DNA of 64,000 bases from Trochalopteron elliotii (lineage: Eukaryota; Chordata; Aves; Passeriformes; Leiothrichidae). Below are positions 15,101-28,800 of the stretch, one piece after another. Every line of letters begins with the position of its first letter. Position 1 is the stretch's first letter. The DNA is taken from the NCBI GenBank assembly GCA_024734555.1, contig JANPWX010000097.1:6948311-7012310 (forward strand), in the 5' to 3' direction. Below the pieces are notes generated by a model. That model was not told the origin of the DNA. It did no database searches and saw only the letters and a program-made list of their open reading frames with translations. The position numbers and the translations under genes were made by a program.

Positions 15101-18100
15101 CCTCCTATGCAAAGTCTGTGCACAGCCCACACTGTCTGAGATTCATGGCAACTGCAGTGCCTGCTGGGGCAAGAGCTGACAGACATGGGGGCACACTGAA
15201 CCAAAGGAGAGAAGAGCAGAATCTGAAGAGAATACCTGTCCATACCACCGAGTCCTAAACATCATGCATTAGAAACGGTGCTCATGCAAACCCTGATCTC
15301 AAGGAGCACAAACTGGAACACTAATATGTGACAGTCACAGTTGCTGGTCAGAGCATATCCTGCTTTACTCATGACTGCACCCAAAAAGCAGACAGACCCT
15401 GTGGGGAGGCCACAGAAATCTCCCATCTTCTCCAGGGAATCAGCTGCCCACACTTCACACCTTTGCATCACGCAGCTCCTTTCACTATTCCCACATCGAA
15501 TGCACATGGTTTGCCTAAACCTGGGACAACTGGACCCCAGGCTGAAACAGATCCTGCAAAAAAGATACATTCCAAGCCACAGTTGACAATCTGACCCTAA
15601 ATTGCATTCTCCTCCACTGCAAGACAGAGAAGAACCCTGAAAGCTGCATCTAAAATGGGGTGTGTGACTCAGACTAGAGCCTCTTTCTAGAACTGCACCT
15701 GCTAACATATGAACACTTACTTCATCACTAATCTTACTTTGGGGACAGTCTGTTCACAAAACAAAATCAACCCAAAAATATTATCATAAAACTTCTTCAG
15801 CTCTCATTACAAGAAGCATGTACTTTCAAAGGACCTGGGTTGCTTTACTGCAGTGCTGTCTTTCACATGTGCCACCCTAAAGTGAGCAGGTAAGAGTGGT
15901 GAGGAAGGAGATAATATGGGGAGCTGTTCCTAGAAGAGATTACACAGATTTCTTTGAAAGTCAAGATGGGGGATTTAAAAAGGAATTATTATTTACTTTT
16001 TTTTAAAATCAGGTGTCACATGAAAACCTGGAATGCTTTCATAAAGAAAATCCCCTTGCCTTACCAAAATGAAGACAAAGAAAAGCACCTTGCATCAGAG
16101 TATGTACTGATACTATTACATTCATATGCACTACTTACAAGATAAAATGCACCACAACTCTCAGAGACTGCACAGTCGACCTTCCACAGAAGTACCAGAG
16201 GAGAAACAAGAAAGAAAGCATACTTGTCCAAACTAGATCTATACTAGCAAAGATACCACTTTTCTCAGAAGGACAAGTGACCTCAAGGAGCTAGCAAGGT
16301 TTGGCAAGTTCACTGAAAAGGTTCAGTATATTTATTATCTGTAGCTGCTAAAAAGGGAAAATTAAGTTTTTGGGGTTTTTTTGCTGTGATCCAAAGAAAG
16401 AAGAAAAACTAGTCTGATACTCAAATACTGGAATATTAGGTGGGGATTCTAGTTTGCCTAATTTCTTTTTTGTTTTTTTAAATAATCCCTCCCCTGCCCC
16501 CCCATGACATACATCACTCTCCAGGACCCAAAATTTTGCTGCACATTTAATTTCAATGGTTGACTGTAAAGTACGAAACTGGTATATGAAGTCATGTTTC
16601 AACAAACTTAGACAGAAATTAGCACTTTCACATGCAGATTTCTGAAGGAAAGAAGTATTGAAAATAATGTCTTAGTTCTAAACACTTGAAACATTCAAGA
16701 ATAATGTGTCTTGTGATGTTGTACCATAATGACACACAGTTTCAAGAATCTAAATGCTTTTTAAATATGCACCCTCTAATTACTGGGAATACACTGCAGA
16801 AGAAAGTCACCTCAAACACTTATGCAATAAACTGTTCTTTGCACTGGGAGCTGAAGATTACACTGCAGGCCCCAAAGAAGTTTCAGTTACATATAAGGCG
16901 CACGTAATTCAGAACATCACTGGTCTGCCAGAAGTACAATTTCTCTGCTTATTCTGGTTAACACGTGGTAACATAAGCAGGTCCCTCTAACAGAGTAGAG
17001 ATTTCTACCATTCCCTCTGACTACAAGTCAGGCTCCACTGAACACTACCATTCAGAGACCTTTATGAGAGACACATCACCTGAATCTCAGGAGCTAACAA
17101 CAACAAGATCCTTTAGCTTAGTGCTACGGCTTCTGCACTTTCTATTTACTCTTTAAAACAAAAAAAAAGTTCCACCATTCTTAACGTCACTGTTCCAGAG
17201 CATTAAAAAGAAAAAACCCCCAACCAATGATGATGAGTATCAAGTTTACCCAACTTCATTCCAAGTACCCTAAAGAACGTGAGCATGCCTCCCCACATTC
17301 AGTTATTCTGAATTCCAGACTGATACTGAAATTAACTTGTGATAAGAACCATTAGTAGTTGTTTAGGATTTCTGCTCAAACATATGAGTTTAAAGAACAG
17401 GCCATTAAATGGCATACTTGACAAAAAGGGGAAAAAGGAAAGTCAACTTTAAGGAGCAGAAGAATGACAGAATTAACCCCCCCACCCCAGATGATTAGCA
17501 AATCCTAGTTTAGTACATCCTCTGTACTGTACCATACAGTACTTGTGCCCACTAAGTAATCTATAATGAATAAGAAGAGGAGGGAATTGCTTCCTACCCA
17601 ACTAAGGCAATTGCTTTTCCAGGTTGTCACTGACTAAAAGCCAAATCAAGCTATTACAGCCTACAAGACTAACCTTCACAATACTAAACTGTCAAAGTGT
17701 TTAGATGCTGGCTAAAGCTGAGGCTTACACACTCTTTCTGTCAAATGCATAAACTTAAGTAATTTTACATGCATGAAAAAGGTTAGCCACATTTAGCAGA
17801 GTCCACACACAGTCCCATGGCTAAATCTCAATCACTGATGTATTTTTCAGTGAAGAATCCTACTCCCCCCCACAACCTTTTTAGAGGGCTCTTTTGAAAC
17901 ACCAGGTAAAAAAACCCTCAAGTCCTGCTGCCAGAAAGACAAACAACCAACACTCCTCACTTCTCAAATGAGTGCAAGTTAGCTAAAAATGCTTTTATTG
18001 TCAAACATATCCTAGTCACAGAAATAATGCCTCTGACATCAATCTGCAGATTTGTTTAAAATGCAGAGTTAAAAATTTAGAATCTTGATTTCTCCTTTAA

Positions 18101-19804
18101 GAACTGGGGTGCTGGGATCTCCAAGGTGAAGAAGACTCATTTTTGACGTCTCATTTCTTCAGATTTGAAGAGGTTCTGCTCAAATAAAAATTTGATCATC
18201 TCACCTCACAGCGTGGATAGCATGATATTTGCTCAAAAAGAAAAATAACTTCTACGCTTACATGTGAATTCCAAAACAACAGTTTAAAAGCAAGAAACCT
18301 CTTGGAATGGTATACACAGCAGTCTTCAGTGAGTAGGATGAAAATTTCAGCAAATTGCACTCCAAGGGAGACCTCCTCAATAAGAACTGGACCAAAATGC
18401 AAGTCACACCCCAGCTCCCACCTTGAGCAGGCTGCATCTCCCCTCATATCTTGACTTCACAGCCCACTATGCTCACAGATGTTGCCTGAAGACAGTTTAT
18501 GTCAGATCCTATTCTTGTAGATCAATGTAGATCAAAATTCTACAGAAGACTGGTACCAAAACTGGCAAGAGCGAGATTCCTCCTCGGCAGTAGCTCAGGT
18601 GCACCTGGAAATCACCAGGCCTTGATGCAAACAGGTGAATTCAAGGCAGCAAGAGAAGCATTGAACTTCTCTGTTACGTTTGCTAGCAGATCTTGCCAGA
18701 ACTGAATAAATGATTATTTCTCCTGCCATCCTGGTCTGAGGCAGGATGCCCAGATGACAGATGAAGGTTACAAGCTTTCCAGAAAAGGAGAAATAAAAAT
18801 AAAGTATCTCAGACTTGTGGGTTTTTTTTTACAGACAGTAATAAAGTTTAAAAGGTAATAGTTAAGGACAATGAGCAGCTATGTTGAAACTGAGGAAAGA
18901 AGTAGACATGCTTAAAAGCTGCTCAAAACCTTTAGTTTTCTCTACTTTTTCTAAGTTGCTTCAAGATTTAAATGGTGAAAAAGAGGTCTGAAATAGCAGC
19001 AGAAAGACCTGAACTTATTTCTACTAAAGCTAGACTAAAGACAATAAAAAGCATATGCTCCTCCTTATATTAAAGAAAGCATAAGAAGCCATTAGGCTAA
19101 GAAGAGTCTGGCTGGGAAGTTTAGGGCAGCCTCAGGGGGAGGTGGGGTAGGGAGGATAGGTATCAGATCAGATGAAATGCAGTTATTTGCTGTGCACTTA
19201 TTTGCCACTAAGAATCTCACTGTTTTCCAGTTAAATACCCTATTGCTGGTGTACTCTGTGCTTCACTGACAAGAGTGAGTTCACAGCCTCAGCTAAATGC
19301 ACTACTCAAATACTGTATCACAGAAAATCGGCTTAAGAGAGCCAGAGGAGGAACCTGAAAAAGAGTGATGTGCATGGGAAGACCTAAAAGTAAGATGGGG
19401 AATAAATGAAGCCTTCTTTGAACAAGTCATTTTAGGATGATTTTCAAAATAACTAAAGCCCTGCATTTTTATAGTGTTAAAAATCTAAATTTCATACAGT
19501 ACAATGACCTTCACAGAACACCAATACTGAAAATTTAGGACTCCAGATGTCTATTAATTTAGTTTTTAAAATTCATAAGTGTATTCGAGAAGTAATTCAA
19601 GAAGTAATCACTAACTAAAACTCAAGTTACCTCACGTTCCATCCACAGTAGTGCACCAAGTAAAGGACTTCTCCACCTTCGATGTCAGAATCTTTAATAC
19701 TAGCTTCATACATTTTTTGATTTTTCCCTCTTCCATACCGCACTTGGACTTTCATGCCTGGTGGATAGCATTCAAACTCTTCTTCCTCATTGTTATTGTT
19801 GTCT

Positions 19805-19837
<33 letters not shown>

Positions 19838-22800
19838 GCTTCTTCTTCATCTTCATCTTCTTCCTTATTCGTGTCATCTCTTGAAAGGTTTAAAAAATTG
19901 TAGAGTTAATATGAGATACTTCATAAGCTTTTCAGTTCCAAACCACATATATTGATAAATATTGTGGATGCATTAGAGAGTGGGAAACAGGAGGCTCCAA
20001 ATATGTGAAACTGTACTACAGCTGAGTAATATCAGCAAAATAGGATATAGCAACACACACAAAATCCAGTGACTGTAAGGTGCAAAAGTGGCTAAAAGAA
20101 AAAAAAATCCATCAAAATCTGTATGAGTAGAAGTTGTTCAAACTCATCTTTATATGATTCTTGCATGCAGTCTCTTTGTTTAAATGTAATTTTCTCACTT
20201 AAAATTAATTCTTTCCAATATAGAAAAAAATCCTAAATTCCATTTTTCAACCTATAAGTTTTACAAATGCTTCTTGAAACTTGCTTCTCAAAAAAATCCT
20301 TGCTTGATTACAATACATAAACGCCATCTCAACAGCTTGAAATTAGGGTTGAGATCTAATTTCTGCAACCACAACCAGATCTGCAACCACAACCAGATTT
20401 TGGACAAAAAAAAGCCCAACACCTTATGTGACTGAATTAGCAAATTAAACAACCTGTGCTAATTTATGACCTTGTCACTCCTTGCCAATTACACCAAGGT
20501 ATTCTAAGTATGTCAAACTTGCCTTTAATTGCCATATAAATACACAAGCAGGTGTTCACTACTTTCAGAAGTAAGCTAATTTTGAACATATCTTTAGATA
20601 TTTTGGACCAATTTTCAGAAGCAGTAAGAACCCACAAATCTGCTAGTTTCAGTCAATGGTAGCTATGAGCTGCTCACTTATCTGAAAACTATCTGCAATC
20701 AGCTTAAAGAGGCAGACTACATTACGCAAGTTAATGGGGCAAAATATCTTTTAATCTTAATTAGACTTACAAAGCAGTATTATTGGCCCTCATATCATTC
20801 TAATCACACACTCTGTGCAACACAGAACAGATTTAGTTGCTGACTAAATTCACAACAACTGCAGACTGACAATAATCAAAAAACCTGATACACAGAACAG
20901 GTATGTTTGGATGTCTGGATAAGAGAACATAAGTACTGCTCCAAGTTTGATTCACAACAGTATTTTAATTAAGTTCACAAACAGAGAAATCTGTATTAAT
21001 AATCTAAAACTTTCCATAACATTTTCAGTAGAAAATACCCAGATAAACCCAGCTACTTTCTCTCTGTGAAAGGATGCCCCTTTGCAGAAGTAGAACTGCA
21101 GTATTACTATCTAATTAGTTGGCAAAAGATAATTCAGAACAATATGCTAAATTCAACTGTAGTATAACCACACTGATTTAATAAAATTACTTCAGAAATT
21201 AATGCTGTCACATATATTTATGCATAGACACACTAAATATATGAACATATACATGTATATACACATGTGCATACACAATTAGACAAGGCTAAAAAAATCC
21301 ATCCTTCTCTATTAAGTACACCAAGTCACAGAAGACATAACTGTTCAGGTATATATGGCATGGACCATACAGTTTAATTCTAGAAGGCCAAGACTTCAAC
21401 TTTATTTTTTATGTATATGTATGCATGTATGTATGTATGTGTATGTATAAATACACACACACAGAGTCTTGGCCTTCCAGATTGATAGATAGATAGAACT
21501 ATATACTTTCAGTGAACTACTTTGCTAGTGAAATTAAAACCACCAGAGTTAAAAATGCAACATGAATAAACAAGCTTTGAAAGCTCACTTATGGCAAAAT
21601 TTACTTCCCAAGGAAATCAGGAAAAAAGGTGCCCAAAGATTCAGATGAAAAATTCCTGAATAGAATTCCACAGCTAACAACAAAAAGCACCAACTAGTCA
21701 TTTAAATGATTTTAAGTTACACTCCACTAAACAAAAACTCCTAGCCAATTTCAGTTCAACAGGTATTATCATACAAAAGCTTAAAAAAATGGGATCAGAA
21801 GCAGAGCCACCACTAATCCAAGAACACGATGAGCTTGTGATTTTCCATTACTAAGCACACTTCAAAACTTCAGAGATCCAAATGTTGACTTTTTTTTTTT
21901 TTCCTCTCCAAGATCTTAGGGGCACAATCCTTGAATGCTATGTGCAAAGTAAAGTATGCCTATGCTGGAGAGTCAGGATTTTCCAGACACTGGCAATTAT
22001 GGTGCCAGTGGCTTTTCAAAAGCTGAACAGATTTGGAGTCTCTCTCATCTTAATCACCCTGTGCCTTTCTTGGTGCCTACAAAGACTCCATGGAAATACC
22101 AGAAATTGGTACTTTCTGGAAGAGATGTGTGAAACCATCATTGTGAAGCTGAGTAACTTGGATGGTCAAGGAGATGGGAACAGCAGGCTGAACATAGGTG
22201 GAGGGCATGTCAGGAAGCAAAAGCAAAATGGAAGCAGAGATGGCTGCAATTAAAAAGTGTTCTAAGGAGTGATTTGGTTAGCAATCATAAGCTCGAGATT
22301 TTCGCAAACCCAACAGAAGCAAAGAATGTTCATCATTTTGGAGCAGAAAAAACCAACACACTCTCATAGCTCCTGGAACGAAAAACCAACCAAGCCAAAA
22401 AACCCCAACACAAAACCCAAGAACACATACCAGTGGTTGCAAGGAAGATATTGTCTTATAATGCCATAAATAGTTCAAATCTGGCACTGCAGACAAAGGA
22501 GAAGCCATGACTGCCACAAAACTGAGGTTTCTAAGAGAAAATTGTGATTGTAGCCATCCAGTATGCACAGTCATAACTTCATTAGTCCATGTATGTATGC
22601 ATGAGATCACTGGATTTTCTTCAAAGCTGTTCAGTCAAAATCCCATTTGGGGGGAGAGCATAGGGAAAAGGTAAAAAAAAAAAAAAAAGAAAAAAGAAAC
22701 AAACCTCTCGGCAGCAGACATTAATTGTCAACTTATAACCAGTACCAAGCAGTATCCACCACAAAGCTAAACAATTTGAACAACCCAAGCAGCAGCTGAT

Positions 22801-25800
22801 GAAACAAGGCAGCAGCAGATGTGCATACACAGTGTACAGGAGACACAACAATATAAGTGTCACTCTGTTCCAGAATCCAAAGCACTACCAGAAAGCTTAG
22901 CAGGACTTAAAAGCACTTCAAATTAGAACCACAGACTAAAAAGAATACCCCCACCCCATCTCACGAGGATTGGGAACATAAACCTTCAGAAGCAAGAAAT
23001 GAATGAATTAAAATGCAAAACTATTCGTTAACAAAGTAAAACCATTACAATGTTTAGATCATACAAATATTGTTTATCATTAGTTTCAAAGGACAATGCA
23101 AAATCTTCAAAAGTCTAAACCCACACACATAACAGGTCATTCCCACTCAATATAAAGATTTAACACCAAGAAGTCCATAATTAAGTGTATTAACAACCAG
23201 ATGTAGTTAATAAATGAAACACTGCTGCTCTTACATCACTCAGGAAAATGCAGCATCATGCAAATCTCTTTCAACCCACATTCTCTGACACTAAACACAA
23301 GCTGTAACAAAGCCCAGGTGAAACCTATGAGACAGAGTGTGATTTGGAACATTGTATCTGCCTCCTAGGATTCCTGTTTTGCAGCAAACCTAACCCTATT
23401 CCAATCCACTTCCCCTGACGCACCAAACTTGTACACACAGCAGGTGAGATGGCACACGCAAGATTATTTTTCAGGAGTTATTCTAAAATTTGAGGAAGCA
23501 AGATTATTTCAATTATTGGCTCAATTAAGTCATTAGAGTTAATTGAGTCACTAGCAGAAATAAACTTTAGTATAATTGACACTTCAAGTTTAGGAATTAG
23601 CTTCTATTTTTGTTTCCTGCTTATTTTTTTCCTTTTTCTCATCCTAGAGCATAATTTAACCTCTACTTCTCATAATACAGAGCTGAAAGATGTTCAGTCT
23701 CTCTTCACATTGTCAGTCATAGATGTATTAAGGTGACCTTAAGTTTTAAGGCAGAGAGGTCATTAAGACCTTTACTCATGCCATGATAACAGAATCTTAT
23801 CTTCAATTACAAAAAATAACACCTCCCCAAAAATCACCAGTATTTGTCTTTCCTCTTGTCCTGGTTTTGGCTGGGATACAGTTTGTTTCTCCTTGGTAGC
23901 ACAGTGCTCTCTTCTAGATGCACCAGGATGACAGGAAAGTGAGCCAGTGGTTGCATGGTACACAATTGCCAGCTGGGTTAAACCACAGCACCTCTGAAGC
24001 TACAAAGAAAATCTGACAATAAAAGTCCCAGGGACTTCTGTCTGCACACAGAAAGTTGGAATACATGCAGTTGGGGTCCCTTGTGCCAAGGGAAGGGGAA
24101 GGCACTACCTTGATGTGAGTCACACCTGAGTGTAGTACAGTACACTTCAATCATGCAAGCACACAGTGTGTAATCAGTGTGTTCCTCTGCTGCCAAAGAC
24201 AGGTGAGAGGACCTCAGGTTATCACCTCTCATCGTCCAGCCACAGGTGTTGAAACATTCCTCAAAAGGATAAAGGGTGGTTCTCAAGTCTGACTGAAGAG
24301 TACAGACAGCCCTTCCTGTTTTTACAGCACTGGTTCACATTCACCTTGGAAGCAGCCAGGATCTGATGAATGTTTAAAGACTCTCCCACACATGTAAGCC
24401 TCTCAGTGACAGCCACTATGGTTAATAATCTGCACTGTGACCATTTGCTATGTAAAATATGATGGCAGAACCACTTTTCCCAAATCAGATGACTGTCTTC
24501 CATTCAATACAAAGAGCCAGTACATTTACACCACCACTCTATGCTTTATTATTGTCACTTGCAGCTTATTGCTGTATCAAAAACAATCATTGCATGTACA
24601 TATGTATCAGTCCGCATTCTATATTAAGAAAAAAAAATCAGTTAGACTTTCTGAAAACACGACTAAGAAAGAACCTCTTTCCTCATACAAAGACAGCTGA
24701 AATACATAAATAGAACACACATCACAAATAAGCATTGAAATATATTCCTATAAATAAAAACTACTAAGTATGGTTCTTATAAGCATTTTTCTTTTGCACA
24801 CACACCAACAATCTAGGATGCTGAGCATATGTTTACACTACACAATCACTGAACATGACACATTGCTCTCCATTTTCCCAAACTAATCAATTCCACATAA
24901 ACTTGAATCAAACTGGAGAAAGCTATTTCAATACACAGTTCTCAACTCTCCAGAAGCTAAGAGATATGCCTTTTATATCAAATATTCTACACTCCAGAAG
25001 ATTCTAACCTTCTTGCTACCATTTCAGATTCACCACCACAATGATGTGTCATTTCAATAGATAAGGAACTGAAGAAAACATTCCCTCTAACAATGTCTTT
25101 CTCCCATATGTGAAATGGAGCTTCTGACTATTATATAAGCCCATTGTAAACTGCTTTCAGAAAATCTCGAGTAGGTGTTACCAGAAATTTTAACAAAAAG
25201 TTTCAGCAGCAGCACAGGCACAGCAGGTAGAGCCCTCTTACCCCACAGGGGCAATAAACCTTAGTAAAACCCTTTACATCAAATAATGCCCATCTTTACT
25301 TAGTTTTCAATTACTGCTTTTATTAATCCTAGTTCCCTCCTACTGCTCATAGGAGGGGAAATGTTACTACTGCATGAAAGATGCATGTAACAGGCTTAAC
25401 ATTAAGATTTTTCCCTTGCATGTAAGGTACTCCTTGGTAGCACAGTGCTCTCTTTTGGATGCACCAGGGTGACAGGAAAGTGAGCCAGTGGTTGCATGGT
25501 ACACAATTGCCAGCTGGGTTAAACCACAGCACCTCTGAAGCTACAAAGAAAATCTGAAAATAAAAGTCGCAGGGACTTCTGTCTGCACACAGAAAGTTGG
25601 AATAAATGCAGTTAGGGTCCCTTGTGTGGCCCATGAATGGCTGATGGTCTTGAACACAGTTAAACCATAGACTAAATGTTCAGCATTTTCACCTTGTGAT
25701 ATTGTCAAAATATGACAGTACCAGCTGCCAGAAAACCACACCATACAGACCTAAACCATCAATATCAGACAACCAGAAGCGTTTAGGTTTTTAAAGCATT

Positions 25801-28800
25801 CCTTAAGGACATTTGTAATGCATTCCTCGGAGAAAATAAAAAAAATGAGACCGTTTTCAAGAGCAAGAAACAAATAAGTTTTAGAAGTTTCCTAAGGCCA
25901 AAGAAGGACTTGTGCAAATGGCAGCCTGATGAGCAAGAGCAAGGTAAGATCCAGAGATGGCAACCCTTCCTGGTGTTAAAGGAGCACCTCAGCCACAAGA
26001 AGGAAAACACAGGAACAAAACCTCTTGCAATGTCTATGTACTGCAGCTGGAATTCTTAAAAAAAAATTGCCTGGGCACCTCAAAAATCCAAATACTACCC
26101 ATATACAAGTCTGCTGCCAATTTTTGTTGAAAAGCAAAAATTACCCAGATTCTCAGCATTTAACCTTTAATTTCAGCATGCAGTTCTTGACAGTGGTCTG
26201 TCCCAGGTGCCTTAGAGCAAAGTGTTAAAACCAAAGTAAAACACAAAGCCAACAAAAAAAATATTTTTCAATAAAAACTCCAAAACCAACACAGAAATTT
26301 GGAGTTGAATTAACTATCTGGGGAAAAAAAATCTTACTAATATTGGTTATATAGCAATTAACCTACACTTCAGTTTCCAAAACACACCTACTATGAAACT
26401 TTTAAAGATTTACCTTGCATTTTATTAGCCTGTACTAAAAAATCCACACCTCCTAAAAACTCCACTAGGCTTCTGGCCTCAATCTCTTTGGAACGTATTC
26501 AATTGTCTACACTGTTCCTTGTGTAGAAAAAGACCTCAGTTCTCAATTTGTTGACTTGACCCAAGTGTTCTACAAGTTAAAACAGTTAATATTATTGGAT
26601 GCTACAAAGCAAACAGCACGCCAACTATGCAATGCTACATCTGAAGATCCACAACACGAAGTTTGTAGGAACTTCTAAAGAAGAAGGATTTTGTACTTTC
26701 ATGTTTATTCATTGGTCAAGTATAACTACAGTTTTTGACGTTATGGAAAAGGATGATTTACAAAGTCAGTTTTGTAAAGGACCCCCTGGGACAGACACAT
26801 GCAATGTAACACATTACTGGCTTTTTTTAAGCTTGTTTTAATGATCACAAGTTGTACAACCTGTATCTAGCACAGGTTATCTTCCACTAGCCACAAGGGA
26901 AAAAAAAACCCAAAACCCAAAGCAAAAAGTGAACAAGAAAAGCAGGTAGAGAATAAAGGGCAAAGGTGCCCTTCGAATCTCTGCTCTCAGTGTTCAGAGA
27001 TAACACAAGCAGGCAAGGAACTGGCACTCCAGGGAAGAAAGGAAGAGAAAGTTGAGCCTTTCTTCCTCTTCATCATATTGTTAAAGTCTGTGAAGATGGA
27101 ACCATACAATTCAAGTGGTACCAGTCTCAGAAGTTTGAGACATATGGGATTGCACAAAGAAACAAAACTTGTAGAAATCAAACAACCCTGGCTACCAGTA
27201 GTATTTCCTGAGATCTGGAAGCCGGGAGTTGCATCCAGTCCTTCCATAAGAAAGTCAGCAAGAAGAAACCCGTAAGTATTTCCATCCTCATGGTTCCCTG
27301 TGTCTACAGACAAATAAGCTACATGAAAATGTCCAAAGTCCTACAGATACAAATGTAAATAAAAAACTCTATGAGTCTGCCTAATATAACATTGGATTTA
27401 ATTTGTGTAGCTATTTTGTTAGGACTGTGAAGGACAAATTGCCCATAACTTTAAGAACATTCCAAGAAGACATTTTAAATACACCAAGTAACAAAACTTC
27501 AGTCTGAATTTCACACCTATCTATTTTGATTACATTTCAGGTATTGGTGTGTGCAATTAGTTTTGTACCTAAAAAATGCCTGTTTAAATTTTGCATTTCA
27601 GTTCAACAAAGAACTCCAACCACAGCATTTCCACCTTTGCAAAAGTTCTTCCACTTCTAATCCATGAAGTTGAGTATAGGGAAGTACAACATCTAATATA
27701 AGGCCCCATAAAATTCCTTTAAGCCTTTATGGTATAAATGCTAAAAACATTATTTACCATTTAGGATGACAGTGACATTGTTAAAAGCTCTTTAAAGCTG
27801 ATACAAGTGCATTTTGTACTGCCTATCAATCTGAGAGGGTGGAAGGGAAAAGTAATCATGCTAACACAGTGCTACTACAGTAACACTGCTTATAAAAACT
27901 TACAATTACCTGCCACAAGTGTTCCATTTTTGTAATTTAAATTATTCCTGCAAACACAGCATACCTCCCAGCAATGACCACATCACCACCTACACCTCTT
28001 TTTAGAATTGTGCTTTCTATTCTAAGCAACTTGTTACAATCTTCCATGAGTCATAATAGCAAAATACTACTTGGAAGAGTTTTCCACTGGGATGAGTAAG
28101 GAGGAGCAGAGGGAAAAGAATCCAGTCAATTGCTACCAGGGGAGCTGAGAAAACTGTAAAGGAAATAGGTATTCTCTACAGATTTTTGTTGTTTTCATAA
28201 ATAAAAAAATAGGAACATTCGTAACATTTTTAGATGTCATAAATAATGCAAATTGACATGAAATGGGATTAAAACCACTCCAATTTAAAAAAATAAAGGA
28301 TTATTGAAAAGCAAATGCAGCTTCTAAACTGTTTATGTACCATTTACTACTGCAGCATGGCAAGCATGAAGCCACCACACTCTTCAAGTATATAAATAAA
28401 TATAAAATAACAACACAAACATATGCACATGCAAATATACAACTTAGGGAACTTTAAAAACTGCTATTCTTTAAGCATTGCAAAGTTTTCCATCTATTTA
28501 GTTCTATATTTTGAAAGCAGCATTGTAAAACCAGTCTTTAATAACTCTGAAAATCTTGCAAACCTGTTGAAACACAACTCATCTAGTTAAAAACAGCAAG
28601 TGCAACGAAGTCCAGCAATTAGTATTTTAAAAAACAAAAGTGTACATAGGATACAAACAAAATCACATCCATAAAGAAAAGGATCTTAAACTGAGTTCTG
28701 GTAAACTTGTTTTTTCTGTATTCTACATTTCTGAGTTACAGAAGTTGCCAATGAAACCTCACTGAAAATATTCAGGAGGACAAAAACATTTTACAAAAGG

